DNA of 64,000 nucleotides from Diplocloster modestus (GTDB lineage Bacteria; Bacillota; Clostridia; Lachnospirales; Lachnospiraceae), in assembly GCF_019042245.1 (NCBI RefSeq), contig NZ_JAHQCX010000012.1:1-64000 (forward strand). The letters are read 5' to 3'. Numbering within the stretch: position 1 is the stretch's first letter; every line of letters begins with the position of its first letter. Positions 16,552 through 26,034 of the stretch are shown here, piece by piece. Under the pieces are notes generated by a model. The model saw only the letters and a list, made by a program, of their open reading frames with translations, made no database searches and was not told the origin of the DNA. The translations under genes were made by a program, and so were the position numbers.

Positions 16552-16597
16552 CTGAAAGGGGACATGTCCAAACTGAAATGGACATGTCCCCTTTCAG
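16552..16597. terminator. Bidirectional terminator, GGACATGTCC-type palindrome
   Basis: CTGAAAGGGGACATGTCC pairs with GGACATGTCCCCTTTCAG around a short loop. It lies between convergent genes and overlaps the stop codon of the minus-strand regulator. Nearly the same hairpin occurs at 29237-29280, and a half copy at about 39454-39470. Confidence 0.75.
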
Positions 16598-17319
16598 ATG
16601 TTTAATAGAGCCCGGAATTCTTTAATATAGGTCCGGCTGACAGGGATAGCATCCTTTTGGTTCTTGATTTTTACATTATAGGTAGAATTAAACATCGGAT
16701 AGATCGCCTCGATTTGGTTCATATTTACCAGATAGCCTTTATGGCAGCGGAACCACCCATAGGGAACGAGGTTCTCCTCCCAGTAGGAAATACTGTGCCG
16801 CAGTACGTACTCTCCAGACTGTGTGACCAGAATCAGATCCCTCAGTTCCATCTTGATGAACTGCCCTTCTTCCGGGCGGATGATATAAAACCGATTATTC
16901 TGTGTACCAATGATGCGGAATTCCCCATGGGCCTTCGGAGTATGATCCGCCCGGCCCTGGGACAGAGAGGTGATTTTGTCCAGAGAATGCCGGATCTTGG
17001 AGGTAGTGACCGGTTTTAAGATATAATCCACCGCATTGACCCGGAACGCGTCCAGCGCGTATTGCTCATAGGCAGTGATGAAAATGATTTTGGTGGACAG
17101 CTTTAATTCCAGGATTTTTTCCGCGATTTCCATCCCATTGATCTCCGGCATGGAGATGTCGGCGAAGATCAGATCCGGTTTCAGGGACTGCAGGGAATCT
17201 AACGCGGTATTGGCGGCAGTTGTGGATAAGATGATATCCAGTTCCGGGAATTTTCTTAAGATAAAGTTCAGGTTGTCCAATGCAAGCTGTTCATCGTCGA
17301 GAGTTATGACGCGTATCAT
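16594..17319 (-). CDS. LytTR-family response regulator
   Basis: A receiver (VITLDDEQLALDNL, phospho-acceptor D54 in LIFADISMPE, KPV loop) is joined to a C-terminal LytTR DNA-binding domain (about 130-241: FIKMELRDLILVTQSGEYVLRHS, WFRCHKGYLVNMNQIEAIYPM, IPVSRTYIKEFRALL). Length 241 aa is normal. GGAGGT lies upstream of ATG 17319. It is the partner of the kinase gene 42 bases upstream on the same strand and probably controls the divergent sugar operon starting at 20151. Confidence 0.92.
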   Translation of the reverse strand: MIRVITLDDEQLALDNLNFILRKFPELDIILSTTAANTALDSLQSLKPDLIFADISMPEINGMEIAEKILELKLSTKIIFITAYEQYALDAFRVNAVDYILKPVTTSKIRHSLDKITSLSQGRADHTPKAHGEFRIIGTQNNRFYIIRPEEGQFIKMELRDLILVTQSGEYVLRHSISYWEENLVPYGWFRCHKGYLVNMNQIEAIYPMFNSTYNVKIKNQKDAIPVSRTYIKEFRALLNI

Positions 17320-17361
17320 CGCGAACCTCCATTCTTCTGCAAAAGTGATAGATAGGTAATG

Positions 17362-19938
17362 TCAGTTTTCCTGCATATCAGCCGTATGGCATGGAATCCG
17401 GAAGGAGACAGTGGTTCCATGCCCTTGCTCGCTTATGATATTCAGAGTTTCGTTATAATAGAGCTTCAACCGCTTAATCAGATTGGCCAGGCCGATGGAA
17501 GTCTGTGTATTCATCTCCTGTATCTGTTCCAGGCGTTCCGGCGAGATTCCGGCGCCGTCATCCTGAATCTGTATATAGATCCAGTCATCATCCTGTATCA
17601 CATCAATCTGGATCGTTAATTTCTGTGTACCCCGTCTGCCGTGCTTCACGGAATTTTCAACGATAGGTTCAATCATCAATGGAAGGATTTTGGTAGAGTC
17701 ATTGCAGTTTACATTGATCGAATACGAGATCATCTCATGGAAACGGGCTGTCTCGATTTTTAGATAAGCCTGCACCAGCTCCAGCTCCTTGGAAAGGGAT
17801 ACGCTTTTTTGCAGTTCCCCCGCGAACAAACTGCCCCGCAGATAGTTGCTGAAGCTGTCCAGCAGGTCATACGCTTTATCCGGCGCCTCCATACACAGCG
17901 GCATGATCGTGCTGATGGCATTGAAGATAAAATGCGGGTCCATCTGGGATTGCAGGAAATCAATTCTGGACTTCAGGGCCATGGATACTGATTTCTTCAG
18001 ATAAATGGCGCATTCGATTTTCCAAAGCAGTTCTTTGCGGGTAAAGGTTTCGACCAGTATGTCATTGATCTGAGACAGAACCGGGTCCGCCAGTTGGCCG
18101 AACACCTCTTTTCGGATCAGAATCACCGGCATTTGTCCCATGGAAAACTGCCGGCGGATGTTTTGGATGATCTGCAGGCTGCTCATTTTTAAAAACGTAG
18201 TACCAATGAGGATGACTCCGATATGCCTGGTGTGTTCCATATATTGCAATGCATCCTCCGAGGTGTGAAAGATTACAAGGTCATAAGCAGAATACTCCAG
18301 GAAAGATTTGATCAGCTCGATCTGTTCCGGCAGTGTGCTGATCAGGATGACCTTATAGCCGGAGGATGGAGCGGCCGCAGGACTCTCTGTATGAGGCGAT
18401 GCCTGTCCCTGATCATTCCAGACCGGTATGGAGTAGTTGATTATAAAAAACTTCTGATTTGAAGTGAACGCCTTTAGTTCACCGTTTTGCATGAGTAGAA
18501 GATTCCTTGCAATGATGGTCGTCAGTTCCTCTTCGCTGTTCAGGTTCTCCCGGATATATGCAGACCGGTTATTTAAGATGCGCTTTATCCTTTGCACCTT
18601 CTTCATCTTCCCCTCTCCTATGGTGACGCTCATCCGGATACATAGCCGGTCTTTCTGCCTGCCGGTCTGGATCTGAATCGGTTCCTGGTTCCTGATATCC
18701 AGAAGGGCCAGCAGAAAATTATAATTTACCTGCATGAGATAATAGGGATCCCCATAGATATAGTCTTCCGTATTTTCCATGGAATAATGTATCCTGTCCG
18801 CGCGGACCAGCTCATCCCCCGTGACGATATCGTCGATGGCCATTTCCAGGATGGTGGAGAAGCTGACTTTCATCATATCCAGGGAGACTGTTTTACCCTG
18901 AAGGATGCTGTATGTGTGCAGATTATCCATTAATGTATTCAGGCTCTTTACCACCGACTGCATCTGCAGCAGGATTTTTTTCTGATTGTCCGGCAGATTC
19001 CCGCTTATGTCCTCCAGTAGTACTTCACTTAAACCGCTGATCCGGTTCAGCGGCGCCTGGGTGAATTTCATAATATGATCCAGTGTCTCTTCTTTAAACT
19101 GATTTGCCTCGTGAATCTTCCGGTTTAAGGTTTTATTATAAAAGATCCGGTTCCGGTATTCCCGGAATCCATAGGAAAACAGGAAGATAAGGAAAGTCAG
19201 CAGGAGCAGCAGGATACGGGGCAGATAACTGTGATACTGAACGAGACCTGGATCGTCCCGGGCCCGCGAAATAGTGAAAACCGTATAACCAAGAAACACA
19301 AGCAGCGATGTGGAAAATATCATTTTCAAAATATGCCCTGCTTGCAGATAAAGGAGATACCCACAGAAGCAGATTCCGAAAATAAAAAACAAAATCAGAT
19401 ATACATGCAGCGCCTTTAAGGCTTTTACCGGGGGCAACAGTATCATCGCGGCCGTAAAAGGCAGGGACAATCCATACAGAAGACTGGAAAAAAGAGGCCT
19501 CACGTTTTTTATCAGTAAACGCATCAGCAGGGTTACGGCCTGTACGGAAAACAAGATTAGGAACAGATCGCCGCTTTTGATCCAGATTAACCGGTCCGTT
19601 TTGGGAGTCGTGAACATCGTATTGATTTCCCACACGCAGCTGATCATCCCGGATGACAAAAAACAGAGCCTGGATAAATGCAGAAAGATATTATTTTCCA
19701 CTGCCAGCAGGTGGATCAGATAACATCCGATCCCAAATACACAGAGAATAATGGAGGCGGTTAACTTGAAAATAAGGCTGTGATTGATAACCCAGTCTAC
19801 ATGAAGGCGGCTCTGCCTTACAAAAAGCGCGTGATGAAACAACTGCAGCTGGCACCTGGTGATAAAAGCCACCAGGTAGATCGCCCAGAATGCTGTGATA
19901 AATGTGATAAGATGCGGAACAAAGATTTTTCTGTTCAT
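17362..19938 (-). CDS. Chimeric 7TM sensor kinase: degenerate HK and receiver modules plus LytS-type kinase
   Basis: An 858-residue protein. Residues 1-245 are membrane helices, about seven, resembling a 7TM-DISM sensor. Then comes a HisKA/HATPase-like stretch (FTQAPLNRISGLSEVLLED) without a clear phospho-histidine, and a receiver-like fold (KVILISTLPEQIELIKSFLEY) whose acceptor aspartate position reads ILIGTT. An intact LytS-type kinase follows: QSQMDPHFIFNAIS with His669, PIVENSVKHG, IQDDGAGI, IGLANLIKRLK. Two apparently inactive signalling modules sit between sensor and kinase. It pairs with the LytTR regulator. AGGACAGC precedes ATG 19938, and TATAAT is at 19977-19972. Confidence 0.85.
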   Translation of the reverse strand: MNRKIFVPHLITFITAFWAIYLVAFITRCQLQLFHHALFVRQSRLHVDWVINHSLIFKLTASIILCVFGIGCYLIHLLAVENNIFLHLSRLCFLSSGMISCVWEINTMFTTPKTDRLIWIKSGDLFLILFSVQAVTLLMRLLIKNVRPLFSSLLYGLSLPFTAAMILLPPVKALKALHVYLILFFIFGICFCGYLLYLQAGHILKMIFSTSLLVFLGYTVFTISRARDDPGLVQYHSYLPRILLLLLTFLIFLFSYGFREYRNRIFYNKTLNRKIHEANQFKEETLDHIMKFTQAPLNRISGLSEVLLEDISGNLPDNQKKILLQMQSVVKSLNTLMDNLHTYSILQGKTVSLDMMKVSFSTILEMAIDDIVTGDELVRADRIHYSMENTEDYIYGDPYYLMQVNYNFLLALLDIRNQEPIQIQTGRQKDRLCIRMSVTIGEGKMKKVQRIKRILNNRSAYIRENLNSEEELTTIIARNLLLMQNGELKAFTSNQKFFIINYSIPVWNDQGQASPHTESPAAAPSSGYKVILISTLPEQIELIKSFLEYSAYDLVIFHTSEDALQYMEHTRHIGVILIGTTFLKMSSLQIIQNIRRQFSMGQMPVILIRKEVFGQLADPVLSQINDILVETFTRKELLWKIECAIYLKKSVSMALKSRIDFLQSQMDPHFIFNAISTIMPLCMEAPDKAYDLLDSFSNYLRGSLFAGELQKSVSLSKELELVQAYLKIETARFHEMISYSINVNCNDSTKILPLMIEPIVENSVKHGRRGTQKLTIQIDVIQDDDWIYIQIQDDGAGISPERLEQIQEMNTQTSIGLANLIKRLKLYYNETLNIISEQGHGTTVSFRIPCHTADMQEN

Positions 19939-20150
19939 GCTGTCCTCCGATCTTTTAACTGTCCTATGGTTATTATATACGAATCCTTATATAATTTCAG
20001 CAGAAATCCATGTAACTTGACCTCATTTTTATGCATGATACACAAAGAGTATGGATGCCCATAAAAGTTTCGGCTATATTGTGTACAGAAAAAAGAAAAT
20101 CAGTCAAGGCGGACCTGCCAAGCGGCAGGGCACGAAGGAGGTCGTTCTAC

Positions 20151-21128
20151 ATGAAACAAATCGGCGGGACCGGTATTCCGATATCAGATCTGGTATATGG
20201 CTGCTGGCAGATGGGAGGCGATGAATACTGGGGAGAGAGCCAGGATGAACGGGCGGTTGAAAATATCAGGACCGCCTATGAGCTGGGGATACATACCTTT
20301 GACACTGCTTACATCTATGGTCTGGGACATTCCGAATATGTGTTGGGGCAGGCATTACAAAAGATACCAAGGGAAAACTGCTGTGTGATAAGCAAACTGT
20401 GGCAGATGGAAATGCACTATGAGGATGCCATACGAAACTGTGAGAATTCCCTTCGGCGTCTGAATACCGATTATCTGGATGTCTATTTTATCCATTACCC
20501 GGATTACACCGGAACTGTACCCATAGAAGAAACTCTGGAAGCCTTTAACCTGCTGAAAGAGCAGGGAAAAATAAGAGCAATCGGCCTGTCCAATTTTTCT
20601 CTGAAGCAGACCAGGGAAGCCATGCAGTATGCGAAGATTGATATCATCCAGCCATGCTACAGCCTGTTGTGGAGGTATGCGGACGAAAAGCTGCTGCCCT
20701 TTTGCATGGAACAGAATATATCAGTGATCCCCTATTCTCCGCTGGCACAGGGGCTTCTGACCGGAATGTTTCACAGGGATAACCAACCCAAGGATGACCG
20801 GAGCCGTGTGCCGATCTTCCAATCTCCTTACTACGAAAAAGCGGTAGAGGTGGTGGAGGTGCTGGAACAGCTGTCCGGCCAAAACGGATGGACACCAGCG
20901 GAAATGGCGTTGAGCTGGGTGGCACATCAAAAAGGGATTACGGCGCCTATCGTGGGATTCCGTCATAAAGAAAAGATCCCCCAGAGCCTGAAAGCGGTCT
21001 CACAAAAGCTCGCACCGGAAGACGAGGCCAGGATCGAAAAGGCCAGCAGAAACTTTACGGACCAACTGCCGTTTTTTCTGAATTTCTTTGACAATACCAT
21101 TGTAGATGACCCGGATCAGGAGGAATAG
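20151..21128 (+). CDS. Aldo-keto reductase
   Basis: A 325-aa TIM-barrel NADPH-dependent reductase. It carries the catalytic Asp and Tyr (TFDTAYIYGLGHSE), Lys (CVISKLW) and His (VYFIHYPDY), and the cofactor region GLSNFS...IPYSPLAQGLL...PIVGFRHKEK. ATG 20151 has AAGGAGG ten bases upstream; a longer frame exists but lacks a site. It is the first gene of an eight-gene sugar operon. It may oxidise or reduce the released sugar before isomerisation. The substrate is not evident. Confidence 0.9.
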   Translation: MKQIGGTGIPISDLVYGCWQMGGDEYWGESQDERAVENIRTAYELGIHTFDTAYIYGLGHSEYVLGQALQKIPRENCCVISKLWQMEMHYEDAIRNCENSLRRLNTDYLDVYFIHYPDYTGTVPIEETLEAFNLLKEQGKIRAIGLSNFSLKQTREAMQYAKIDIIQPCYSLLWRYADEKLLPFCMEQNISVIPYSPLAQGLLTGMFHRDNQPKDDRSRVPIFQSPYYEKAVEVVEVLEQLSGQNGWTPAEMALSWVAHQKGITAPIVGFRHKEKIPQSLKAVSQKLAPEDEARIEKASRNFTDQLPFFLNFFDNTIVDDPDQEE

Positions 21129-21130
21129 AT

Positions 21131-22582
21131 GTGGAACTTATGAGAAGAAGACTAAAATTGGGAATTGCCGTCACCCGCAGGGATTCCTGGAACGCGCCGC
21201 AGGCGTTTGAAAACTACCGCCTTATTATGAAGAAAGTAAAGGAATTCTCCAAGAGATATGATTTTGATCTGGTGACAACGGACCGCCTGCCCTTCCAGGA
21301 CAAAGAGGTAGTGTTTGGAAAAAAGACACTCCGTATCGAGGCCGACACTCTGCTGACGGATTACGAGGACGCGCTTGTGGCCGCCCGGTATTTTAAACAG
21401 GAAGAAATAGATGCCCTGTTCGTGCCGTTCTGCAATTTCGGACAGGAGGAGGCTGTGGCGAAGCTGGCCAGGGAGCTGTCGGTTCCGACGTTGATCTGGG
21501 GACCCCGGGACGAAATGCCTGACGGCCTGGACTGGCGTCCTACGGATACGCAATGCGGGCTGTTCGCGGCCTCCAAAGTCCTGATGCGGTATCATGTAAG
21601 ATTTACCTACATAGAAAACTGCCGGATCAGCGATCCGGTATTTGAACAGCAGTTTGCGAGTTTCCTGGGAACCGCCAGAATCGTCGCCGCTTTCCGCAGA
21701 CTGAGAATCCTGCAGATCAGCGTACGCCCCCAGCAGTTCCTGGGCGTCATGATCAATGAGGCGGAACTTCTGGAAAAGTATAATATTGAAATCGTACCTG
21801 TCACGGCCACGGAGCTTTTCGACACGGTCCGAAAGGTACGAAAGGAAAAACAGGACGAGATCCAGGAACTGATCCAGGACATGGAACGTGGTATCGATCT
21901 TGCCAGGCTGGGAGATAAGAAAGAGACTTTGGCCGCTATAGAGATCGGAATCATAGAACTGGCCTGCAGATACAGATGCACTTCCATCGCCAGTGAGTGC
22001 TGGCATGAAATACTGAGCCAGTATGACATTTCGCCTTGTTTCCTCTTCGGGGACATCAATGACCGGGGCATCCCCTGTGCCTGTGAACTGGATATTCACG
22101 CGGCGGTGACGGCGGCGCTGGCTGTCGCGGCCAATAACTACACAGCCGCTTCCTTCACGGCCGACCTGACGATCCGGCATCCGCAGGATGATAACACAGA
22201 ACTGCTCTGGCACTGCGGGCCGTTTGCCAAATCTTTAAAGGAACCGTCGGTACCCGGTTATGTGACGGAGTCCGGCCAGGGCTTCTTCCCGCTGAAAAAG
22301 GGCGGCTTGACCGTACTGCGGTTTGATGGGGCCGATGGAGAATACCGGTGCTTTGCCGGATACGGCGAATCGGTGGAGGGACCGCTTACGAATGGAAATT
22401 ATGTCTGGCTTACGGTGGATGATTGGGTGAAATGGGAAAAGAAATTCATCTACGGCCCCTATATCCATCATGTGGTTGGTATCTTTGGCGACTTTCGTAA
22501 AGAGTTTGAAGAAGCGTGCAGGTATCTGGATCTGGTCTATGATTCCCCGGATATTCCGGAACGAAAGGAGAGAAGCTTATGA
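21131..22582 (+). CDS. Sugar isomerase of the L-fucose/L-arabinose isomerase fold
   Basis: A 483-residue protein with isomerase-family layout: N-terminal GIAVTRRDSWN, a nucleotide-binding-like middle (ALFVPFCNFGQEEAVAKLAREL, LIWGPRD), and a C-terminal metal-site region (CTSIASECWHEI, CELDIHAAVTAALA, LWHCGPFAKSL). The conserved E/D/H pattern suits a divalent-metal ketol isomerase. It starts with GTG 21131 (ATG 21140 is possible) after AGGAGGAA, two bases behind the reductase. Sequence alone does not distinguish fucose, arabinose or another 6-deoxy or pentose substrate. Confidence 0.78.
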   Translation: MELMRRRLKLGIAVTRRDSWNAPQAFENYRLIMKKVKEFSKRYDFDLVTTDRLPFQDKEVVFGKKTLRIEADTLLTDYEDALVAARYFKQEEIDALFVPFCNFGQEEAVAKLARELSVPTLIWGPRDEMPDGLDWRPTDTQCGLFAASKVLMRYHVRFTYIENCRISDPVFEQQFASFLGTARIVAAFRRLRILQISVRPQQFLGVMINEAELLEKYNIEIVPVTATELFDTVRKVRKEKQDEIQELIQDMERGIDLARLGDKKETLAAIEIGIIELACRYRCTSIASECWHEILSQYDISPCFLFGDINDRGIPCACELDIHAAVTAALAVAANNYTAASFTADLTIRHPQDDNTELLWHCGPFAKSLKEPSVPGYVTESGQGFFPLKKGGLTVLRFDGADGEYRCFAGYGESVEGPLTNGNYVWLTVDDWVKWEKKFIYGPYIHHVVGIFGDFRKEFEEACRYLDLVYDSPDIPERKERSL

Positions 22583-23430
22583 GTCTGGAGCGGGTGAGGG
22601 ATATACTGGCCGAAGCAGACAGGCACGGGACAGCGGTCCTGGCCTTCGACGCCATGAATTACGCCATGATCGCTGCCGCAGTACAGGGCGCCGCGGCAGC
22701 AAAACGTCCGGTAATCGTGATGCTGTACCCGGAAATGGCGGGATACGTTTCCCTGGAAGGATTTGTTTCCCTGGTAAAGGAACAGGCGCGGCAGGTGAGT
22801 ATCCCCGTGGGAATCCATCTGGATCATTGCAGTAATTTTGAATATATTGTCAGCGCGTTGAGAGCCGGCTTCCCTTCTGTTATGGCGGATGGTTCCCTGC
22901 TTCCCCTGGAAGAAAATATCGCATTTACCGCTTCCGTAGTCCGGACCGCGAAGGCCTTTGGAGCGGATGTGGAGGGAGAGCTGGGACATGTGGGAAAGGC
23001 GGCCAATGAGAGGGATTATATATCATCCGAACTCTATACACAGGCGGAGGAAGCCAGGATATTTGCGGAAGCCACAGGCGTTACGGCGCTGGCGGTTGCC
23101 TTCGGCAGTGCCCACGGCAATTATACGAGGCCGCCGAAGCTTAATATCACACGTCTCAGGGAAATCAATGAGGCAGTAAAAACCCCGCTGGTCCTTCACG
23201 GCGGCAGCGGTATACCAAAGGAACAGCTTATAGACACCTTCCGGAATGGAATCAATAAATTCAATGTGGGCACGGAATTTTCCTATTTAAACCAGAAGTA
23301 TACGGGACAGTATTTCGAGCAGGCACGGGAAAGGGACGGGGCCTGCGGCCATGTGGAATACGCGCGGGAGAAATTATCGGCGTATATTATGGAAAAATGC
23401 AGGCTGACGTCATGTACTTTTGATTCATGA
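22579..23430 (+). CDS. Class II ketose-bisphosphate aldolase
   Basis: A 283-aa zinc aldolase of the fructose/tagatose-bisphosphate family. Motifs are AFDAMNY, the zinc and catalytic HLDHC, EGELGHVGK, AVAFGSAHGNY, LVLHGGSGIP and INKFNVGTE. It cleaves a phosphorylated ketose to a triose phosphate and an aldehyde. Together with the isomerase and the PfkB kinase it completes an isomerise-phosphorylate-cleave route. It overlaps the isomerase gene by four bases (ATGA), so the two are translationally coupled. Confidence 0.92.
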   Translation: MSLERVRDILAEADRHGTAVLAFDAMNYAMIAAAVQGAAAAKRPVIVMLYPEMAGYVSLEGFVSLVKEQARQVSIPVGIHLDHCSNFEYIVSALRAGFPSVMADGSLLPLEENIAFTASVVRTAKAFGADVEGELGHVGKAANERDYISSELYTQAEEARIFAEATGVTALAVAFGSAHGNYTRPPKLNITRLREINEAVKTPLVLHGGSGIPKEQLIDTFRNGINKFNVGTEFSYLNQKYTGQYFEQARERDGACGHVEYAREKLSAYIMEKCRLTSCTFDS

Positions 23431-23458
23431 AATCAGGAAGCGGTTTGGAGGATATCTT

Positions 23459-25174
23459 ATGAACAACTTATTTTATGACAGGGACGGAACTCCTTTCTTC
23501 TCCATCGGCGGCCAGGTACACAATTCCAGCACCTATTCGGAAGAAACCATGCAAAGGGCATGGAAGGCAGCTGAAGCGCTGGGCCTGAATACGGTAGCGG
23601 CACCGGTATTCTGGAACCTGCTGGAACCAGAGGAGGGAGTATATGACTATTCCCAGACCGATATGCTATTACGGCAGGCAAAAGCTAACGGCATGCGTCT
23701 GATCCTGCTCTGGTTCGGTTCCTGGAAAAACGGGGCCTCCCAGTATATCCCGGTCTGGATGAGAACACAAAAAGAGAGGTTTCGCTGGGTACAGACCATA
23801 CAGCATTTTGAGACCCGGGTACTTTCCCCGCATTGTGAAGAAAACAGACAGGCCGATGCCCGTGCCTTTTCCAAACTGCTGGGCTATCTGAAATCCCACG
23901 ATACAGAAGGAATCGTAGCCGGTGTACAGATAGAAAATGAGCCGGGGCAAATCGGAACCCCAAGAGATTATTCCGACATCGGGGAGCGCGCTTATTTAAG
24001 CCAGGTGCCGGAGGAAGTGACAGGCTGGCTTCAGGGAAAAAATCCCCGCAAAAAAACAGGAATAACAGGTACGGCAACGGTCCATGAAATATGGTTGGAA
24101 CATGGCAGCAGAACCAAAGGAAACTGGGAAGAAGTATTCGGCTTTCACGCGGCAGAAATATGCACGGCTTATACCTTCGCAGTCTATATCAATTCCATAT
24201 CCGCTGCCGGCAAACAGGAATATGCGATCCCCACCTACGTCAATGTGTGGCTGGGTGAGATGTATAACCGGGTAGCCGGGATCGATTACCCATCCGGAGG
24301 CGCCACCAGCCGGGTGCTGGATCTGTGGAAGCGGTTCACACCGGATATCGACGCACTTTGCCCGGATATATACTATAACGATTACCTGATGTATGGAAAC
24401 ATCTGTGAAAAGTACGCGGGACCGGATAATCCCCTCTATATCCCCGAGTCCGGCGCCACAGCCATGAACGCGGTAAACACATTCCGGGGAATCGTGGAAT
24501 TCGGTCTGTGCGGAATCCATTGCTTTGGAATCGACAGTCTGATCGGTCCCGAGGGGAATCTGAAACCCGGCGTGCTGGAATATGCGAATATGGTGCGGAT
24601 TGTAAAGGCGGCGGTACCGTTAATCCAAAAATACCAGGGCACCGGCCGATTATATGCGGTTACCCAGTATGAAGGCAGCGCTTTTGATTACATTGATTTT
24701 GGAGATTTTATAGGCCGGGTGGTCTGCACCAACCCTCTTGGAGACGCTTACGCTGCGGATACCAGGGCCTATATGGATGCCGGCCACACAGAAGAAGAGC
24801 ATTATAATGTCCGGGGAAAAGGGCTGATTGTATATGAAGGAAACGGCAGTTTCTATCTGGCCGGTGAAGGTTTCCGTCTGAACCTGATCCGGAAGGATAC
24901 CATCGAGGGCATGACTACAGGAGTGCGCACGTCCAATTTCCAGAACCTGCGCCATCAGGAATATCTGGAGGTAGCGGAGGGACATTTTGAAGCAGATATG
25001 AGATTCGTAACAGACAGGCTGCGAACCGGCGACGAGTGTGACCATGGTCTTTGGGTCCACTCTGATATTGGGATCGTCCATGCGCTGCTTGAGCTACACA
25101 AAAATGAGCACGATCCAATTGAAGGAAACGTACTGCGGGATGTCCAAGAGCTGCCGGGGGAGGGAGTGATATGA
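23459..25174 (+). CDS. Clan GH-A glycoside hydrolase (GH35/GH42-like beta-galactosidase)
   Basis: A 571-aa protein with a beta-galactosidase-like TIM barrel: FFSIGGQVHNSS, LGLNTVAAPVFWNLLEPEEGVYDY, the acid/base GVQIENEPG (about E161) and the nucleophile YIPESGA (about E329). There is no signal peptide, so it should act inside the cell on an imported glycoside. ATG 23459 follows TTTGGAGGATATC; the longer frame from 23420 lacks a site. It overlaps the next permease gene by four bases. Family placement beyond GH-A clan is tentative. Confidence 0.82.
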   Translation: MNNLFYDRDGTPFFSIGGQVHNSSTYSEETMQRAWKAAEALGLNTVAAPVFWNLLEPEEGVYDYSQTDMLLRQAKANGMRLILLWFGSWKNGASQYIPVWMRTQKERFRWVQTIQHFETRVLSPHCEENRQADARAFSKLLGYLKSHDTEGIVAGVQIENEPGQIGTPRDYSDIGERAYLSQVPEEVTGWLQGKNPRKKTGITGTATVHEIWLEHGSRTKGNWEEVFGFHAAEICTAYTFAVYINSISAAGKQEYAIPTYVNVWLGEMYNRVAGIDYPSGGATSRVLDLWKRFTPDIDALCPDIYYNDYLMYGNICEKYAGPDNPLYIPESGATAMNAVNTFRGIVEFGLCGIHCFGIDSLIGPEGNLKPGVLEYANMVRIVKAAVPLIQKYQGTGRLYAVTQYEGSAFDYIDFGDFIGRVVCTNPLGDAYAADTRAYMDAGHTEEEHYNVRGKGLIVYEGNGSFYLAGEGFRLNLIRKDTIEGMTTGVRTSNFQNLRHQEYLEVAEGHFEADMRFVTDRLRTGDECDHGLWVHSDIGIVHALLELHKNEHDPIEGNVLRDVQELPGEGVI

Positions 25175-26034
25175 AAAAACACGGAATCCATTCCAGAGCA
25201 ATGTCAAAATATGTATTTCTGCTGCCAGGATTATTTTTCTTTGCTTTTGCCATCGCGATCCCCCTTTTACTGGGAATCAACATTGCGTTTACGGACTGGA
25301 ATGGAATCACAAAGGACTATAACTATGTGGGATTCGAGAACTTTATCCGGATGTTCAGCGATAAGAGGATCCTGGCCCCGGTGCGCAACACGTTATTATT
25401 CGCCCTCTTTGGCACCGCAGGGAATAATGTAATATCCTTGGGCCTGGCTCTGCTGGTCAATCAAAAGACCGGAAAATGGAGCAATGCGGCAAAGATCCTG
25501 TTCTTCATACCGGTGTGCTTCAGTGCGGTGCTGACGGCGTTTTTATGGGGATTCATCTACCGCGAGGTACTGTCCCAGATCCTCAGTATTAAGAATCTGC
25601 TGGGCAACAGGGACTGGGTCATCTTCGCCATCACCATCATGGGGTTGTGGAATACTTGTGGAATCAATATGCTGATCTACCTGTCAGGCCTGAAGAACAT
25701 ACCCAGCGACCTGTATGAAGCGGCTATCGTAGACGGAGCCGGCGCAAGACAAAAGTTCCGCCATGTGACACTGCCGCTTCTGACCCCATCCTTTACCGTG
25801 TGTATTACGCTGACGCTGACCAGCTGGCTGCGGGAATTCGCCATGACCCTGTCCAGTACCGGCGGCGGTCCGGGCGGTGCTTCCAGGACGATTTCCATCT
25901 ATATATTTGAAAATCTGTACCGCTACAACAAGGCCGGCTACGGGCAGGCGATTTCCCTGGTATTTGTGATCGCCCTTGTGCTCCTGGGCAGCGCCGTATC
26001 TTCCTTCTTCCGGAAAAGAGAGGTGGAGATCTGA
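25171..26034 (+). CDS. Sugar ABC transporter permease (MalF-type, CUT1)
   Basis: A 287-residue protein with six membrane segments. The N-terminal FLLPGLFFFAFAIAIPLLLGINIAFTDWNG and the EAA loop (DLYEAAIVDGAGARQKFRHVTLPLLTPS) are typical of CUT1 importers. It pairs with the next gene to import the glycoside. No ATPase gene is in the operon, so a shared MsmK-type ATPase elsewhere must energise it. Start and stop overlap both neighbours. Confidence 0.93.
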   Translation: MKKHGIHSRAMSKYVFLLPGLFFFAFAIAIPLLLGINIAFTDWNGITKDYNYVGFENFIRMFSDKRILAPVRNTLLFALFGTAGNNVISLGLALLVNQKTGKWSNAAKILFFIPVCFSAVLTAFLWGFIYREVLSQILSIKNLLGNRDWVIFAITIMGLWNTCGINMLIYLSGLKNIPSDLYEAAIVDGAGARQKFRHVTLPLLTPSFTVCITLTLTSWLREFAMTLSSTGGGPGGASRTISIYIFENLYRYNKAGYGQAISLVFVIALVLLGSAVSSFFRKREVEI

